Below are positions 7,791 through 14,611 of a stretch of 29,273 nucleotides of DNA, in pieces. Each line of letters opens with the position of its first letter. The stretch's first letter is position 1. The DNA lies in the IMG/VR virus record IMGVR_UViG_3300037421_000187, positions 1 through 29,273 of that record. One strand, written 5' to 3'. The notes beneath the pieces are model-generated. The model did no database searches. It worked only from the letters and a program-made list of their open reading frames with translations, and was not told the DNA's origin. The translations under genes were made by a program, and so were the position numbers. This stretch comes from a virus.

Positions 7791-7851
7791 TATCGCAAAT
7801 TTGCTATATCGCCGCAAGGGCTATTTAATCTTTTTATCGCAAAAATGCGAT
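7791..7851 (+). promoter_or_regulatory. Two operator-like palindromes at the toxin/antitoxin-like operon start
   Basis: GCAAATTTGC lies at the centre of TATCGCAAATTTGCTATA (7791-7808), and ATCGCAAAAATGCGAT (7836-7851) is a perfect 6+4+6 palindrome overlapping the start codon at 7850. Both share the half site ATCGCA. Paired operators like these are usual for autoregulated toxin/antitoxin operons with an Xre-type repressor, here probably the product at 8235. The TATATCG between them could be a -10 region. Confidence 0.6.
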
Positions 7852-8269
7852 GGCCATCTGGATTTTTAGGTGTTACGATCCATCTACACCCAGTCGTGGC
7901 GGCTTCCACGAGTGGTACGATGTGTTGCCCCCGGCAATTGCTGCGGAGGTCGATCAAGCCCTGAACGTGCTCTCGCGGGAAAAGAAATGGGGTTTGCCCG
8001 AATACAAAGACCTAGATGGAAAATGCTCCGGCCTCGGCGAAATCAGAATCGATATTGCGCAGGCTTCAGATGATCCAGAGAAAGAATTACCGCCGCTTTG
8101 TTTTCGAATTTTGGGATTTGAAGGGCCTGAAAAGAGGCAGTTCACTTTACTCGTCGGATTTCAAAAGATCACAGGCTCAGAGTACTCAGTCGAATGCCCT
8201 AAGGCCCTTCAGCGTAAGAAGGGAGTGTTAAAAGATGGAAGCCGCGCCCCACAATGCTATTTCCCATAG
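7850..8269 (+). CDS. RelE/HigB-like toxin candidate of a type II-like module
   Basis: A 139-residue protein with the layout of RelE/HigB-type toxins: an N-terminal helix with ALNVLSREKKWGLPEYKDLD, a central strand GLGEIRIDI, then CFRILGFEG and FTLLVGFQKI strands, and a basic C-terminus (ALQRKKGVLKDGS). Such toxins cleave mRNA on the ribosome. The match is by pattern rather than by a strict signature, so the assignment is tentative. It overlaps the Xre-type gene at 8235 by 35 bases and is preceded by two palindromes, the usual genetic set-up. AT-rich for this window, as expected for cargo. Confidence 0.6.
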   Translation: MAIWIFRCYDPSTPSRGGFHEWYDVLPPAIAAEVDQALNVLSREKKWGLPEYKDLDGKCSGLGEIRIDIAQASDDPEKELPPLCFRILGFEGPEKRQFTLLVGFQKITGSEYSVECPKALQRKKGVLKDGSRAPQCYFP

Positions 8270-8936
8270 ACTAGCTCGTCTCGCGAGTAAGCTGAAAGAC
8301 AAGGTCTATCGCGACTCGTTTGTTGCCGCTCGCTGCCGTCGCTTCTTGGCTCATCAAATTCGCGCGCTTCGCGGTGACATGTCTCAAACTGAGTTTGGCA
8401 AGTTGCTAGACACGACGCAGAGCGTGGTCTCTAGGCTTGAAGATCCAACTTATGGGAAGATGACATTAAACTCGCTACTCGATGTTGCGGCGAAAACAGA
8501 TCGTGCGCTTCTAGTCCAGTTCGTCGATTGGAAAGTTATGTTGAAAATGGTCGCCGATGAGTCGGAAGAATCTTCCGCGCCGGCCCGTTATGATCAACTG
8601 GATATTCAATCGTTCGTGCAAGCGGAGGCGGTCAAGGATGCTGCACTTGGTTTGCAGACCGCCGTAGAAGATTGCTCGCCACGATTTCTATCATTGATTT
8701 ATCCAAGATTTTGGAAAGTGGATAGATTGTCTACCATCCATGCGACCTGTCGTGCGGAGCGCGAGCATTTATACGGGGCAAATCTCAATCGGTTGTTCCA
8801 ATTAGAATTACTAGATAATTCGATTGAGCAAGTTGGCGCGCCTGCGCGCATTCCTGGCGCTGAGATTTCGTCCTCGACGGAGGCTTACGTCAACAAGACT
8901 ATGTACATTCAACGAGCCGCAGGACTCGTGCAATGA
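8235..8936 (+). CDS. Xre-family HTH protein with long C-terminal extension (antitoxin candidate)
   Basis: A 233-residue protein. Residues about 32-85 form an Xre/Cro helix-turn-helix (MSQTEFGKLLDTTQSVVSRLED, split as MSQTEFGKLL and TQSVVSRLED), followed by TLNSLLDVAAKTDRALLVQF, a common continuation in HigA-like antitoxins. The remaining 130 residues have no family I recognise. It overlaps the toxin candidate upstream by 35 bases and the next gene by ATGA. It probably binds the palindromes at 7791-7851 and represses the operon. Confidence 0.8.
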   Translation: MEAAPHNAISHRLARLASKLKDKVYRDSFVAARCRRFLAHQIRALRGDMSQTEFGKLLDTTQSVVSRLEDPTYGKMTLNSLLDVAAKTDRALLVQFVDWKVMLKMVADESEESSAPARYDQLDIQSFVQAEAVKDAALGLQTAVEDCSPRFLSLIYPRFWKVDRLSTIHATCRAEREHLYGANLNRLFQLELLDNSIEQVGAPARIPGAEISSSTEAYVNKTMYIQRAAGLVQ

Positions 8937-9631
8937 AAACAATAAAGGTATTTCAGGGCACGGTTGCTTGCAGAGTGGCTAGTGATGACGTTGTGCCGTC
9001 GCCAGCGCCGCCGATGCAAGATGTTATTTCAGCAATTCAATCTAGGTATCAATTCGCCGCACCTGCGGAGCCGTTTGGGGTACAATTTGTTCCGGGGCAG
9101 GCTTTGAGCCAATACGCTTTTCAAAGTGGAAAGTTTGAGATCAACGGCGAGGCACATGCGATTGCGCAGTTAATCATGGAGCCAAACGGGGATGTGATAA
9201 CATCAACATCTACCGACGTTGCAAATTTGATTATGGATGACCTAACTCACTTCCTCGACGAAACATTCAAATACAAATTTCGCGAATCCAGCCAAAAAAG
9301 AAGCTTCGTAAGCACCGTCATAGTTCAATTCGATAATCGTCTCGAAGAAAAAATTTCTGCGCTTTCGGCAATCATCAAGATCGTCAATCAGGCAAAAAAC
9401 AGCAAAGACGAGGAGTTTAGCCTGAATAAATTGGCGTTCTCGACAGGTCCACGTCCTCCCGCAGTGGCAATGCCCTTTCAGTCTCACCTAAACATAATTG
9501 AAAAGGCGGAATACCTAATCGAGAGAAGGGCTAGCGCTGCTTTTTCCGAGAATAGGTACTTTTGCAGCGCTCCATTACACACTGCCGATCATATCAAGAC
9601 TCTTGAAGATATTGAGAAGATACTTTCGTGA
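8933..9631 (+). CDS. Third gene of the toxin/antitoxin-like operon, unknown function
   Basis: A 232-residue protein whose family I cannot name. It has mixed alpha/beta character: a strand-rich first half (LSQYAFQSGKFEINGEAHAI), a central FVSTVIVQFDNRLEE strand, and a helical stretch to the end (ADHIKTLEDIEKIL). It faintly resembles the sporadic TIGR04255 proteins found with defence genes, but I cannot support that from sequence alone. Coupled to the HTH gene by an ATGA overlap, so it is part of the same transcript. A third partner beside a toxin and an HTH antitoxin may be a chaperone or sensor. Confidence 0.65.
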   Translation: MKTIKVFQGTVACRVASDDVVPSPAPPMQDVISAIQSRYQFAAPAEPFGVQFVPGQALSQYAFQSGKFEINGEAHAIAQLIMEPNGDVITSTSTDVANLIMDDLTHFLDETFKYKFRESSQKRSFVSTVIVQFDNRLEEKISALSAIIKIVNQAKNSKDEEFSLNKLAFSTGPRPPAVAMPFQSHLNIIEKAEYLIERRASAAFSENRYFCSAPLHTADHIKTLEDIEKILS

Positions 9632-9787
9632 TTGGGTCTAAGAGGCAGCCTTTGTTTGTTCTGTGGTGCCGTTCTCCTTTGATCTATGTCAAAGGTCCGG
9701 ACATCTGGCGAGCGCGGACCAAAAGGGACCACTCCTAAAATCTAAAGGGACCACTAACCATCAAGCGGGATGGAAAGGGGCCAGTAC

Positions 9788-9850
9788 CCGATGGTGCGCG
9801 GCACGAAACTCTATGATGCATTGCTCAAAAACGGGTTCACTGCGCCATGA
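9788..9850 (+). pseudogene. C-terminal tail of a lost toxin (cassette B)
   Basis: Immediately right of the mobile element, one frame reads MVRGTKLYDALLKNGFTAP and stops at a TGA that overlaps the next start as ATGA. Exactly this overlap joins the toxin and immunity gene of cassette C. I infer that these 19-20 codons are the tail of a toxin whose body was removed with the mobile-element insertion. The toxin family cannot be told from the tail. Confidence 0.5.
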
Positions 9851-10332
9851 CCGAGAACATCAAGCCGGCTGAGGCGCTGACGGTGGCCGACTTCCAGGCT
9901 CATCCTGTCTGGGAGTTTCTGTACGACGATGAAATTGGCGAGACAATGGTCAAGCCGGTGGAGAAGCTTCCGGTTGAGACCCTCGACAACAGGTTAATAG
10001 GTACGCGGGTTCGCCTCGCGAACGGGTCACAGGTGTGGGCATTCATCGGAAATTTCAATGTCACAAATCCGCGCGACACCCAACACTTTCTGACTCTCTC
10101 GATCGAACACGGCGGGAAGTTGTTTCCTCTTGCGCGTTATCACGATGTCGGCTTTGAGGAGCATAGTCCAGACATGCTTGCCCGATTTCTGGGCTTGCAT
10201 GTTGACGATGTATTTCCAATTACCGTGGACGTTCGGCGATACGTTCGGGGAAATCCTGCAGCACTTACAGCCATCGTGTTGAAAGAGCCGCAAGAGAAGC
10301 TGACAGACGCAGAACTCATAGCGCTGCGGTAA
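9847..10332 (+). CDS. Immunity-like protein of the lost cassette B toxin, 161 residues
   Basis: A soluble 161-residue protein with conserved-looking blocks FQAHPVWEFLYDDE, LIGTRVRLANGSQVWAFIGN, HFLTLSIEHGGKLFPLARYH and ARFLGLHVDDVFPITVDVRR. I recall similar stand-alone proteins encoded after variable toxin tips, but know no function. The cassette position supports an immunity role: its start overlaps the toxin-tail stop by ATGA, and a portal 3' copy follows 20 bases after its stop. It could now serve as an orphan immunity gene protecting against related strains that keep the toxin. Confidence 0.72.
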   Translation: MTENIKPAEALTVADFQAHPVWEFLYDDEIGETMVKPVEKLPVETLDNRLIGTRVRLANGSQVWAFIGNFNVTNPRDTQHFLTLSIEHGGKLFPLARYHDVGFEEHSPDMLARFLGLHVDDVFPITVDVRRYVRGNPAALTAIVLKEPQEKLTDAELIALR

Positions 10333-10352
10333 ATCGGCTCTATATTCGACGT

Positions 10353-10633
10353 GAAAACCGCGGCCGAGCTGACGCGGATCATGGGTTACAAGAATCCGGA
10401 CATATTCTTCGACGACCCGTTCGCTATCAAACCGTAAACCTGACAGTTGCTGTATTCACCGCCGTCACCGCCGCCCGCCCCGAAGCTGCTCGCCGTTCAA
10501 GCGCGTGCGCATCTGAACGCCGCGACCGAAGCACGGAAGACAGAACCTTCGTATCCGCCGGGCGCGCGCAACGCCATGGATGGTCATCATGACGTGGCTG
10601 ACCGGCCCAGCAAATTTTTAATGGTCGTTTATC
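10353..10633 (+). repeat. Degraded copy of the portal 3' end (cassette C arm)
   Basis: Starts at the portal segment AAELTRIMG (compare 4617) and runs through NPQTG-like and proline-rich parts to the portal's end, directly into the toxin start at 10634. A stop codon at about 10435 and an internal deletion of most of the coiled coil (from AQARA straight to HLNAATEARK) show that it cannot encode portal function. It retains the junction between portal end and toxin start. Together with the first 130 bases of the toxin gene it forms a homologous arm of about 400 bases with the region 4617-5190. Confidence 0.88.
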
Positions 10634-11107
10634 ATGCCTGATTTTTCTCTGGTGCCGGTCGATCACCAGCCGGATTTCGAAGAGGCCTCGCTCGTCCCTG
10701 TCGAGCACGACCCATTCGATGCGGACGGCGCAGCGCAGCAGGCGCAAGCACAGCCTCAACAGCCGCCACCACAGATTCAACCGGCGCAGACCCAACCGCA
10801 AAGCCCGCCGCAACAGGCGGTGACCGGAGCGGGCCAGCCGAATGCCGGTGTGCTGACGAACAACGGGCAGCGTGACGTCGCTGGTGATCCCAACGCCTCG
10901 TCATCTCCTTTCGCATCTGATATTCAGGTTGCTGCCAATGATGGTGCGCCTGGAAATAATCAGGCCCAGAATGCGCAAGCCAGAGCTGTTGTAGTTGAAC
11001 TTGGCCTCGACAAAAATCAAGCTCGACAGTTTCACGAGGCAATCAGCGGACAAGGGCTTGGGTACCATGATATACGCCAGATCGCGATAGAGATGTTTGG
11101 GAAATGA
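10634..11107 (+). CDS. Toxin cassette C: SLVPV N-terminus with short unknown C-terminal domain
   Basis: A 157-residue protein sharing its first 45 residues with the WHH toxin at 5062 (MPDFSLVPVDHQPDF, SLVPVEHDPFD). A Gln/Pro-rich linker follows to about residue 60 and a low-complexity stretch to about 105. The C-terminal 50 residues, with VVVELGLDKNQARQFHEAIS and YHDIRQIAIEMFGK, form a small helical domain unlike cassette A. I recall similar tails at the ends of secreted polymorphic toxins but cannot name the activity. It lacks the hydrophobic middle of the full-length toxin, as expected for a displaced toxin-tip cassette. Its stop overlaps the next gene by ATGA. Confidence 0.75.
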   Translation: MPDFSLVPVDHQPDFEEASLVPVEHDPFDADGAAQQAQAQPQQPPPQIQPAQTQPQSPPQQAVTGAGQPNAGVLTNNGQRDVAGDPNASSSPFASDIQVAANDGAPGNNQAQNAQARAVVVELGLDKNQARQFHEAISGQGLGYHDIRQIAIEMFGK

Positions 11108-11637
11108 AGATGGCGGCATCGGTTGTGGAACGTGAAAGAGAAATCAGGGAGCTGTTACAGCAATTAGTTGGCCAACTGGTTTGGTTAGCCAAGAGGGGGC
11201 ACGGTACGTTTATAACGATAGAGTTTGGCGAGCCGCATCTCGTCGTGCGCGAGCCGATAAAAAGCAAATCGGAAATGCCACGGGTCGTACGGCTATTGGC
11301 GCGCAGGCAGGTGTTCATCCATGGGGATCTCTCCTTGTTTATTCAGGACTCACGATGGTCGATTTCTACAAAGGATCGGACCGTCGGCCTGGATACCAGC
11401 GAAACCGAAGTGGCGGAAATGCTGCGGGATGTGGATGGCCAGAGAGTAACAGCGGTCAACTTCGCTGAAGCTGACACGACACTGGAGTTCGATCTGGGCG
11501 CAACCGTTCGATTGGGAAAATCAATATTTCCGACCGACGCAAGATCCCCTCTCTGGTCGCTTACACGGTTTGGGAGCCCAGGCCTAAGCCTCTTGAATGA
11601 TGGCTCAATCGTCAGAGGCGATGAGGTGAGGTCCTGA
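11104..11637 (+). CDS. Immunity-like protein of cassette C, 177 residues
   Basis: A 177-residue soluble protein. Blocks GTFITIEFGEPHLVVREPI, VVRLLARRQVFIHGDLSLFI and TTLEFDLGATVRLG belong to a widespread uncharacterised family that I recall as FGEPHLEIREP...LLARR.V.VHGEW.LWI proteins, often encoded next to toxin tips. It starts with an ATGA overlap on the cassette C toxin (an ATG two codons later is also possible). From this position I infer that it neutralises that toxin. It is the last gene of the cassette array and converges on a small leftward gene. Confidence 0.75.
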   Translation: MKMAASVVEREREIRELLQQLVGQLVWLAKRGHGTFITIEFGEPHLVVREPIKSKSEMPRVVRLLARRQVFIHGDLSLFIQDSRWSISTKDRTVGLDTSETEVAEMLRDVDGQRVTAVNFAEADTTLEFDLGATVRLGKSIFPTDARSPLWSLTRFGSPGLSLLNDGSIVRGDEVRS

Positions 11638-11668
11638 TCAATTCGACTTGCGTGATCGAAAGCGACTC

Positions 11669-11839
11669 TTACGGCGCCAGATGAAACTGGTCTATGGCGG
11701 TAAAGAGAAAGGCCGCCAGGACGATCAATCCAAAAAGAATTATGATGTTTCTTGGTCGTGTCGTGGGACCGCCAAAGTAGAGTCCACTGACGATGGCCAA
11801 GCCAGCCAGTACGGCGGCGATTTTTACAAATATCGCCAT
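11669..11839 (-). CDS. Small membrane protein, 56 residues
   Basis: Starts at MAIFVKIAAVLAGLAIVSGL and contains two hydrophobic helices (about 4-21 and 31-49) separated by a short polar turn GGPTTRPRN, with a short C-terminal tail. This hairpin layout suggests a small inner-membrane protein. It converges on the cassette C immunity gene and has no recognisable family. It could be an accessory immunity or phage exclusion factor, but nothing proves that. Confidence 0.5.
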   Translation of the reverse strand: MAIFVKIAAVLAGLAIVSGLYFGGPTTRPRNIIILFGLIVLAAFLFTAIDQFHLAP

Positions 11840-11927
11840 GCTCTTGGCCTCATCTACGATGATCTACGTATCGCGTCTACCGAACGATCGAATGAAGTCG
11901 TCCCGTGGGACCGATGAGAAAATTACG

Positions 11928-12644
11928 CTACTTTATAATATCGAACCTGATCGCCTTGGCGATGGCCTGCTCGAGAGTGGCGCATTCCAGTTTTTGTCGG
12001 GCCGTCCGCAAATAGGCGTGCACGGCGCTCGCCGACAGGCCGAGATCCGCGGCCACCTGGCCGGGCGTGCGTCCCCGCAAAATGTTTTCGAGGCACTGCT
12101 TTTCGCGCGGCGAAAGCGGCCGCATCACATGATCATGGCGTAGTCCCGAAAGCCGCATGGCGCGCTCGTGAAAAGAATCGGCGAGTAAACGAAAATCTCT
12201 GAGATATGTGTATCGCCAACGATGCCAATGCTCGTCGGCGGCATTGGTGGTGATGGTAAAAAGCGCGCGCTCACCGAGAGGACCGCGAATCGGCAGCGTG
12301 AAACCGTGGCGTCCGACGCCGTATCGCTCCGCTTCCGCGAAGAAATGCCTCGCCTGTGTGGTGTGATGTTCGACCGTCATCCAGTCGATCGGCAGGAAAC
12401 CTTTGGACCCCTCAAGCACCACCGGATCGATCTGAAAATAATCGCGCTCATGATAACGCTTGATCCATGCGTCGTCATAGGTCAGCACAAGCAGTGCATT
12501 TGTCTTGTCAAATGCGGGGATATGCACCGCGTGATAAACAAGGTGCGCGAGGCCGCTTTCATCGCGCAGATTGGCTAGGACATTGTAAAGCCCATCGATG
12601 TCCTTGGCTTGCTCGATGTCTCTGCGCGCGTATTCGAATTCCAT
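11928..12644 (-). CDS. LuxR-family quorum-sensing transcriptional regulator (orphan)
   Basis: A 238-residue LuxR-type regulator. The N-terminal autoinducer-binding domain keeps the acyl-homoserine-lactone pocket residues in order: W60, Y64 (AWIKRYHERDYF), D73-P74, W88 and a glycine near 114 (GRHGFTLPI). The C-terminal GerE-type helix-turn-helix runs from about 176 (PLSPREKQCLENILRGRTPG) through QVAADLGLSASAVHAYLRTA. It should therefore bind an acyl-homoserine lactone and regulate transcription. No luxI synthase lies in the window, so it is a solo or its partner is elsewhere. It is divergent from the gene at 12874; no clear lux box was found between them. Confidence 0.93.
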   Translation of the reverse strand: MEFEYARRDIEQAKDIDGLYNVLANLRDESGLAHLVYHAVHIPAFDKTNALLVLTYDDAWIKRYHERDYFQIDPVVLEGSKGFLPIDWMTVEHHTTQARHFFAEAERYGVGRHGFTLPIRGPLGERALFTITTNAADEHWHRWRYTYLRDFRLLADSFHERAMRLSGLRHDHVMRPLSPREKQCLENILRGRTPGQVAADLGLSASAVHAYLRTARQKLECATLEQAIAKAIRFDIIK

Positions 12645-12873
12645 TCGTTTCCCCCGGGGACGGACGACGGGCCGCGTGATTCGAATTCACAACAGGAGAC
12701 CTCACCTCCCTGCATTGTTGCAATAGGAAAGGGGAGCGCTTTCGAGACACGTGGCGGGCTGCTTTAACACTTCATTCACGAACGAGGGCCAACCCTATTG
12801 TATTTCTTCAGATTGTCGGCAGTGGGCCTTTCGGTATGCTGACGTCATGGTTTGCAGAAACTAGGGAAGTGAC

Positions 12874-13782
12874 ATGAGCGCGATTGCTTCATCAGGTTCC
12901 TCGTCCGGCTTGAGCGCGGTTGCGCAGCTTTTGAATAACAGTACGTCGCCGAAAGCCGAAGGCAGCGCACAGGCCGGCCAAGCCTCAGCTTCCAACGCGC
13001 CCGCTACGAGCGCGGATGATGGCACCGGGCCCGCGGCTTTCGTCACCCTGTCTAATCAGGCGAAGGCGGTGGCCGCGGCAAGGATCAAGTCCGGTCAGGC
13101 CGCGGCCGCGAGCCTGCAGGCCTTTGTCGAGGCGCATCACGTCAACATCTCGGGTAACGGCGCTAAAACACCTGCGGCCGGCAGCTTGCAGAGCATTCTC
13201 AGCGCGAACACCCAGCCCGCGGCCGCCCAGCCCGGGGATGCATCATCGACAACAAGCGGCGCGAAGGTTGATGCGATCGTGGCGCAAATAGCGACGCTCA
13301 CCGCCGCCAATGAGCCGCCGCCGTTCCAGCCATTTACGCCGACAAAGAGCCTGTCGAATAGTTTGACCGTCGATGGCTTCACTCTGACGCTCGACACGAA
13401 TGCCGGCACGCAGTTTTATGGGTTCAATGTAAGCGGAAACGGCATTGAAGCTTTTACCGATCATTTCGGCCCAAGCGATGGTGGCGGTGGTAGTCGCGGC
13501 GTAACTCCTGGCGTTACGGTCAGCAGCGAAAATGGCATCAATAACAACGAGGCCGTAGATTCCATCACGATCACCCAGAACGTGGCGGCGACAAGCAGCG
13601 CGTCGATATCTTCATCCGCGGGTTCAGCCTCGGCAAGCTCGGTGAGCGCCCAATCGTCGTCCGTCACGTTCCTGGTCAATTATGCGACCGGCCAGATCAG
13701 CGCCAAGGAAACCGCCTTGTCCGTGTCCGCGCAGGCGACACAGATCACGCCGCCCGGATCGACGGTTTCGACGCTGGCGTGA
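12874..13782 (+). CDS. Low-complexity Ala/Ser-rich protein, 302 residues, unknown
   Basis: I do not recognise this family. The N-terminal 100 residues are Ala/Ser/Gln-rich, with a KAVAAARIKSGQAAAASLQA helix. A central part (about 165-200) reads LSNSLTVDGFTLTLDTNAGT and continues with strands, suggesting a beta domain. The C-terminus is Ser/Ala-rich. There is no signal peptide, consistent with export by a non-Sec route or with a virion or flagellar-associated role, but both are guesses. It is divergent from the LuxR gene and could be its target. Confidence 0.65.
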   Translation: MSAIASSGSSSGLSAVAQLLNNSTSPKAEGSAQAGQASASNAPATSADDGTGPAAFVTLSNQAKAVAAARIKSGQAAAASLQAFVEAHHVNISGNGAKTPAAGSLQSILSANTQPAAAQPGDASSTTSGAKVDAIVAQIATLTAANEPPPFQPFTPTKSLSNSLTVDGFTLTLDTNAGTQFYGFNVSGNGIEAFTDHFGPSDGGGGSRGVTPGVTVSSENGINNNEAVDSITITQNVAATSSASISSSAGSASASSVSAQSSSVTFLVNYATGQISAKETALSVSAQATQITPPGSTVSTLA

Positions 13783-14008
13783 GCGGCGACTTCAAAGCCA
13801 GTGGTCCAATCGAACATTGAGTAAGTCCGCCTGGCTCCAGAGGCGGTTGACGAACTTCGTCCCGTCCGAATTTCTGACGCGAAACGATGCCGACGTCGCA
13901 GGTCCGACGCTTAGTGGCTCGCAAAGTACCGCCCACCATGCGTGCCTCACGTAGATATTCGACGGCGCTCCCTAAAGACTCCAAAACCAAACTCAAGAAA
14001 GCAGTGTG

Positions 14009-14305
14009 ATGGACGAAACCAAACTCGGTGAAGCCATGGCCAAAGCCATGCGCGCGCAAGACCTTCTCGACCATGAATTGTTGAGCGAGGCCTTCAAGGG
14101 ATTGGAAGAGAGTTACACCGCGGCCTGGCGCGCGACCGGAATCGATGACACCGCCGCGCGCGAGAAACTGTTCCTTGCGATCAACATTGTCGGCAAGGTG
14201 CGCGATCATCTCAACTCGATCGTCACCAACGGCAGGCTCGCGCAGGCCGAGCTGAAGGAACTCGCGCGCACCGCGGAGCGAAGAAAGCGGTTCGGGATTG
14301 TCTGA
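14009..14305 (+). CDS. Small helical phage protein, 98 residues
   Basis: Starts MDETKLGEAMAKAMRAQDLL at the ATG directly after a GTG codon. It is all-helical and charged, with a core VGKVRDHLNSIVTNGRLAQA and a basic end AERRKRFGIV. I recall proteins of this type next to terminase and portal genes in rhizobial prophages; the role is unknown, possibly packaging. Here it is separated from the portal by the cassette array, suggesting that the original head operon was broken up. A promoter-like repeat follows 45 bases after its stop. Confidence 0.78.
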   Translation: MDETKLGEAMAKAMRAQDLLDHELLSEAFKGLEESYTAAWRATGIDDTAAREKLFLAINIVGKVRDHLNSIVTNGRLAQAELKELARTAERRKRFGIV

Positions 14306-14349
14306 GCCTGAACCTGATCCTCTTCTCGTCGCGGACTGTTATTTTCGGT

Positions 14350-14378
14350 TTGACACGTCGGGCAAATCACCCGCATAA
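14350..14378 (+). promoter_or_regulatory. Promoter-like repeat, copy 2
   Basis: TTGACA (14350-14355), a 17-base spacer with GTCGGGCAAATCACC, then GCATAA. It has the same spacing and spacer as the copies at 2485 and 15767. It lies upstream of the duplicated membrane-protein genes and downstream of the 98-residue phage protein. Confidence 0.55.
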
Positions 14379-14400
14379 ATCCAACATAGAAAAATTCTGA

Positions 14401-14435
14401 AGCTCGCCGCCGATTTTCATCGCCCGCGGGCTTTT
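14401..14435 (+). terminator. Rho-independent terminator-like hairpin, copy 2
   Basis: AGCTCGC (14401-14407) pairs with GCGGGCT (14425-14431, one G-U pair), enclosing an inner CGAT/ATCG stem, followed by a five-T run. It lies at the same distance from the promoter-like repeat as in the other two copies. No gene is seen between it and 14612 (about 180 bases). Confidence 0.7.
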
Positions 14436-14611
14436 TCATGCCCCGTGCCATCCCACAGCATGCTTGACTAACGCAGTGCGATTGGGTCGATTTGTTTTCA
14501 CGCTTGGGTTATGAAGGCTTAATCTCCGCAACTCTTTGAAGTTGCGCAGCGACGTGGCCACTACGAAGGGAAGGCGGAAGAGGTTTTTTCGAACTCGAAA
14601 GCGAGGAGACA

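Larger units (their letters stand above)
6865..9789 (+). mobile_element. Transposase-less mobile element bounded by perfect 15-bp inverted repeats
   Basis: GGGTACTGGCCCCTT (6865-6879) is the exact reverse complement of AAGGGGCCAGTACCC (9775-9789). If the element proper runs TGGCCCC...GGGGCCA, it is flanked on each side by GTAC, a possible 4-bp target duplication. The direct repeat AAAGGGACCACTCC occurs just inside both ends (6921, 9722), with a further GGGACCACT at 9747; such arrays are typical transposase-binding sites. No transposase is encoded; the interior holds a small unknown gene, a GIY-YIG gene and a three-gene toxin/antitoxin-like operon. The element sits inside toxin cassette B, of which only the immunity gene and the toxin tail remain on the right. 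The IS family is not assigned. Confidence 0.65.

Noticed and set aside
11648-11917. Plus-strand open frame of 89 residues after the cassette C immunity gene
   Set aside because: Its composition is irregular, and the opposite strand encodes a more convincing two-helix membrane protein.
12645-12873. Search for a lux box between the LuxR gene and 12874
   Set aside because: No convincing 18-20 bp palindrome of lux-box type was found by eye.
13745-14209. Minus-strand open frame with the stretch MVGGTLRATKRRTCDVGIVS
   Set aside because: It overlaps the well-supported small phage protein at 14009 and has no family match I can support. It may be a shadow or a remnant.
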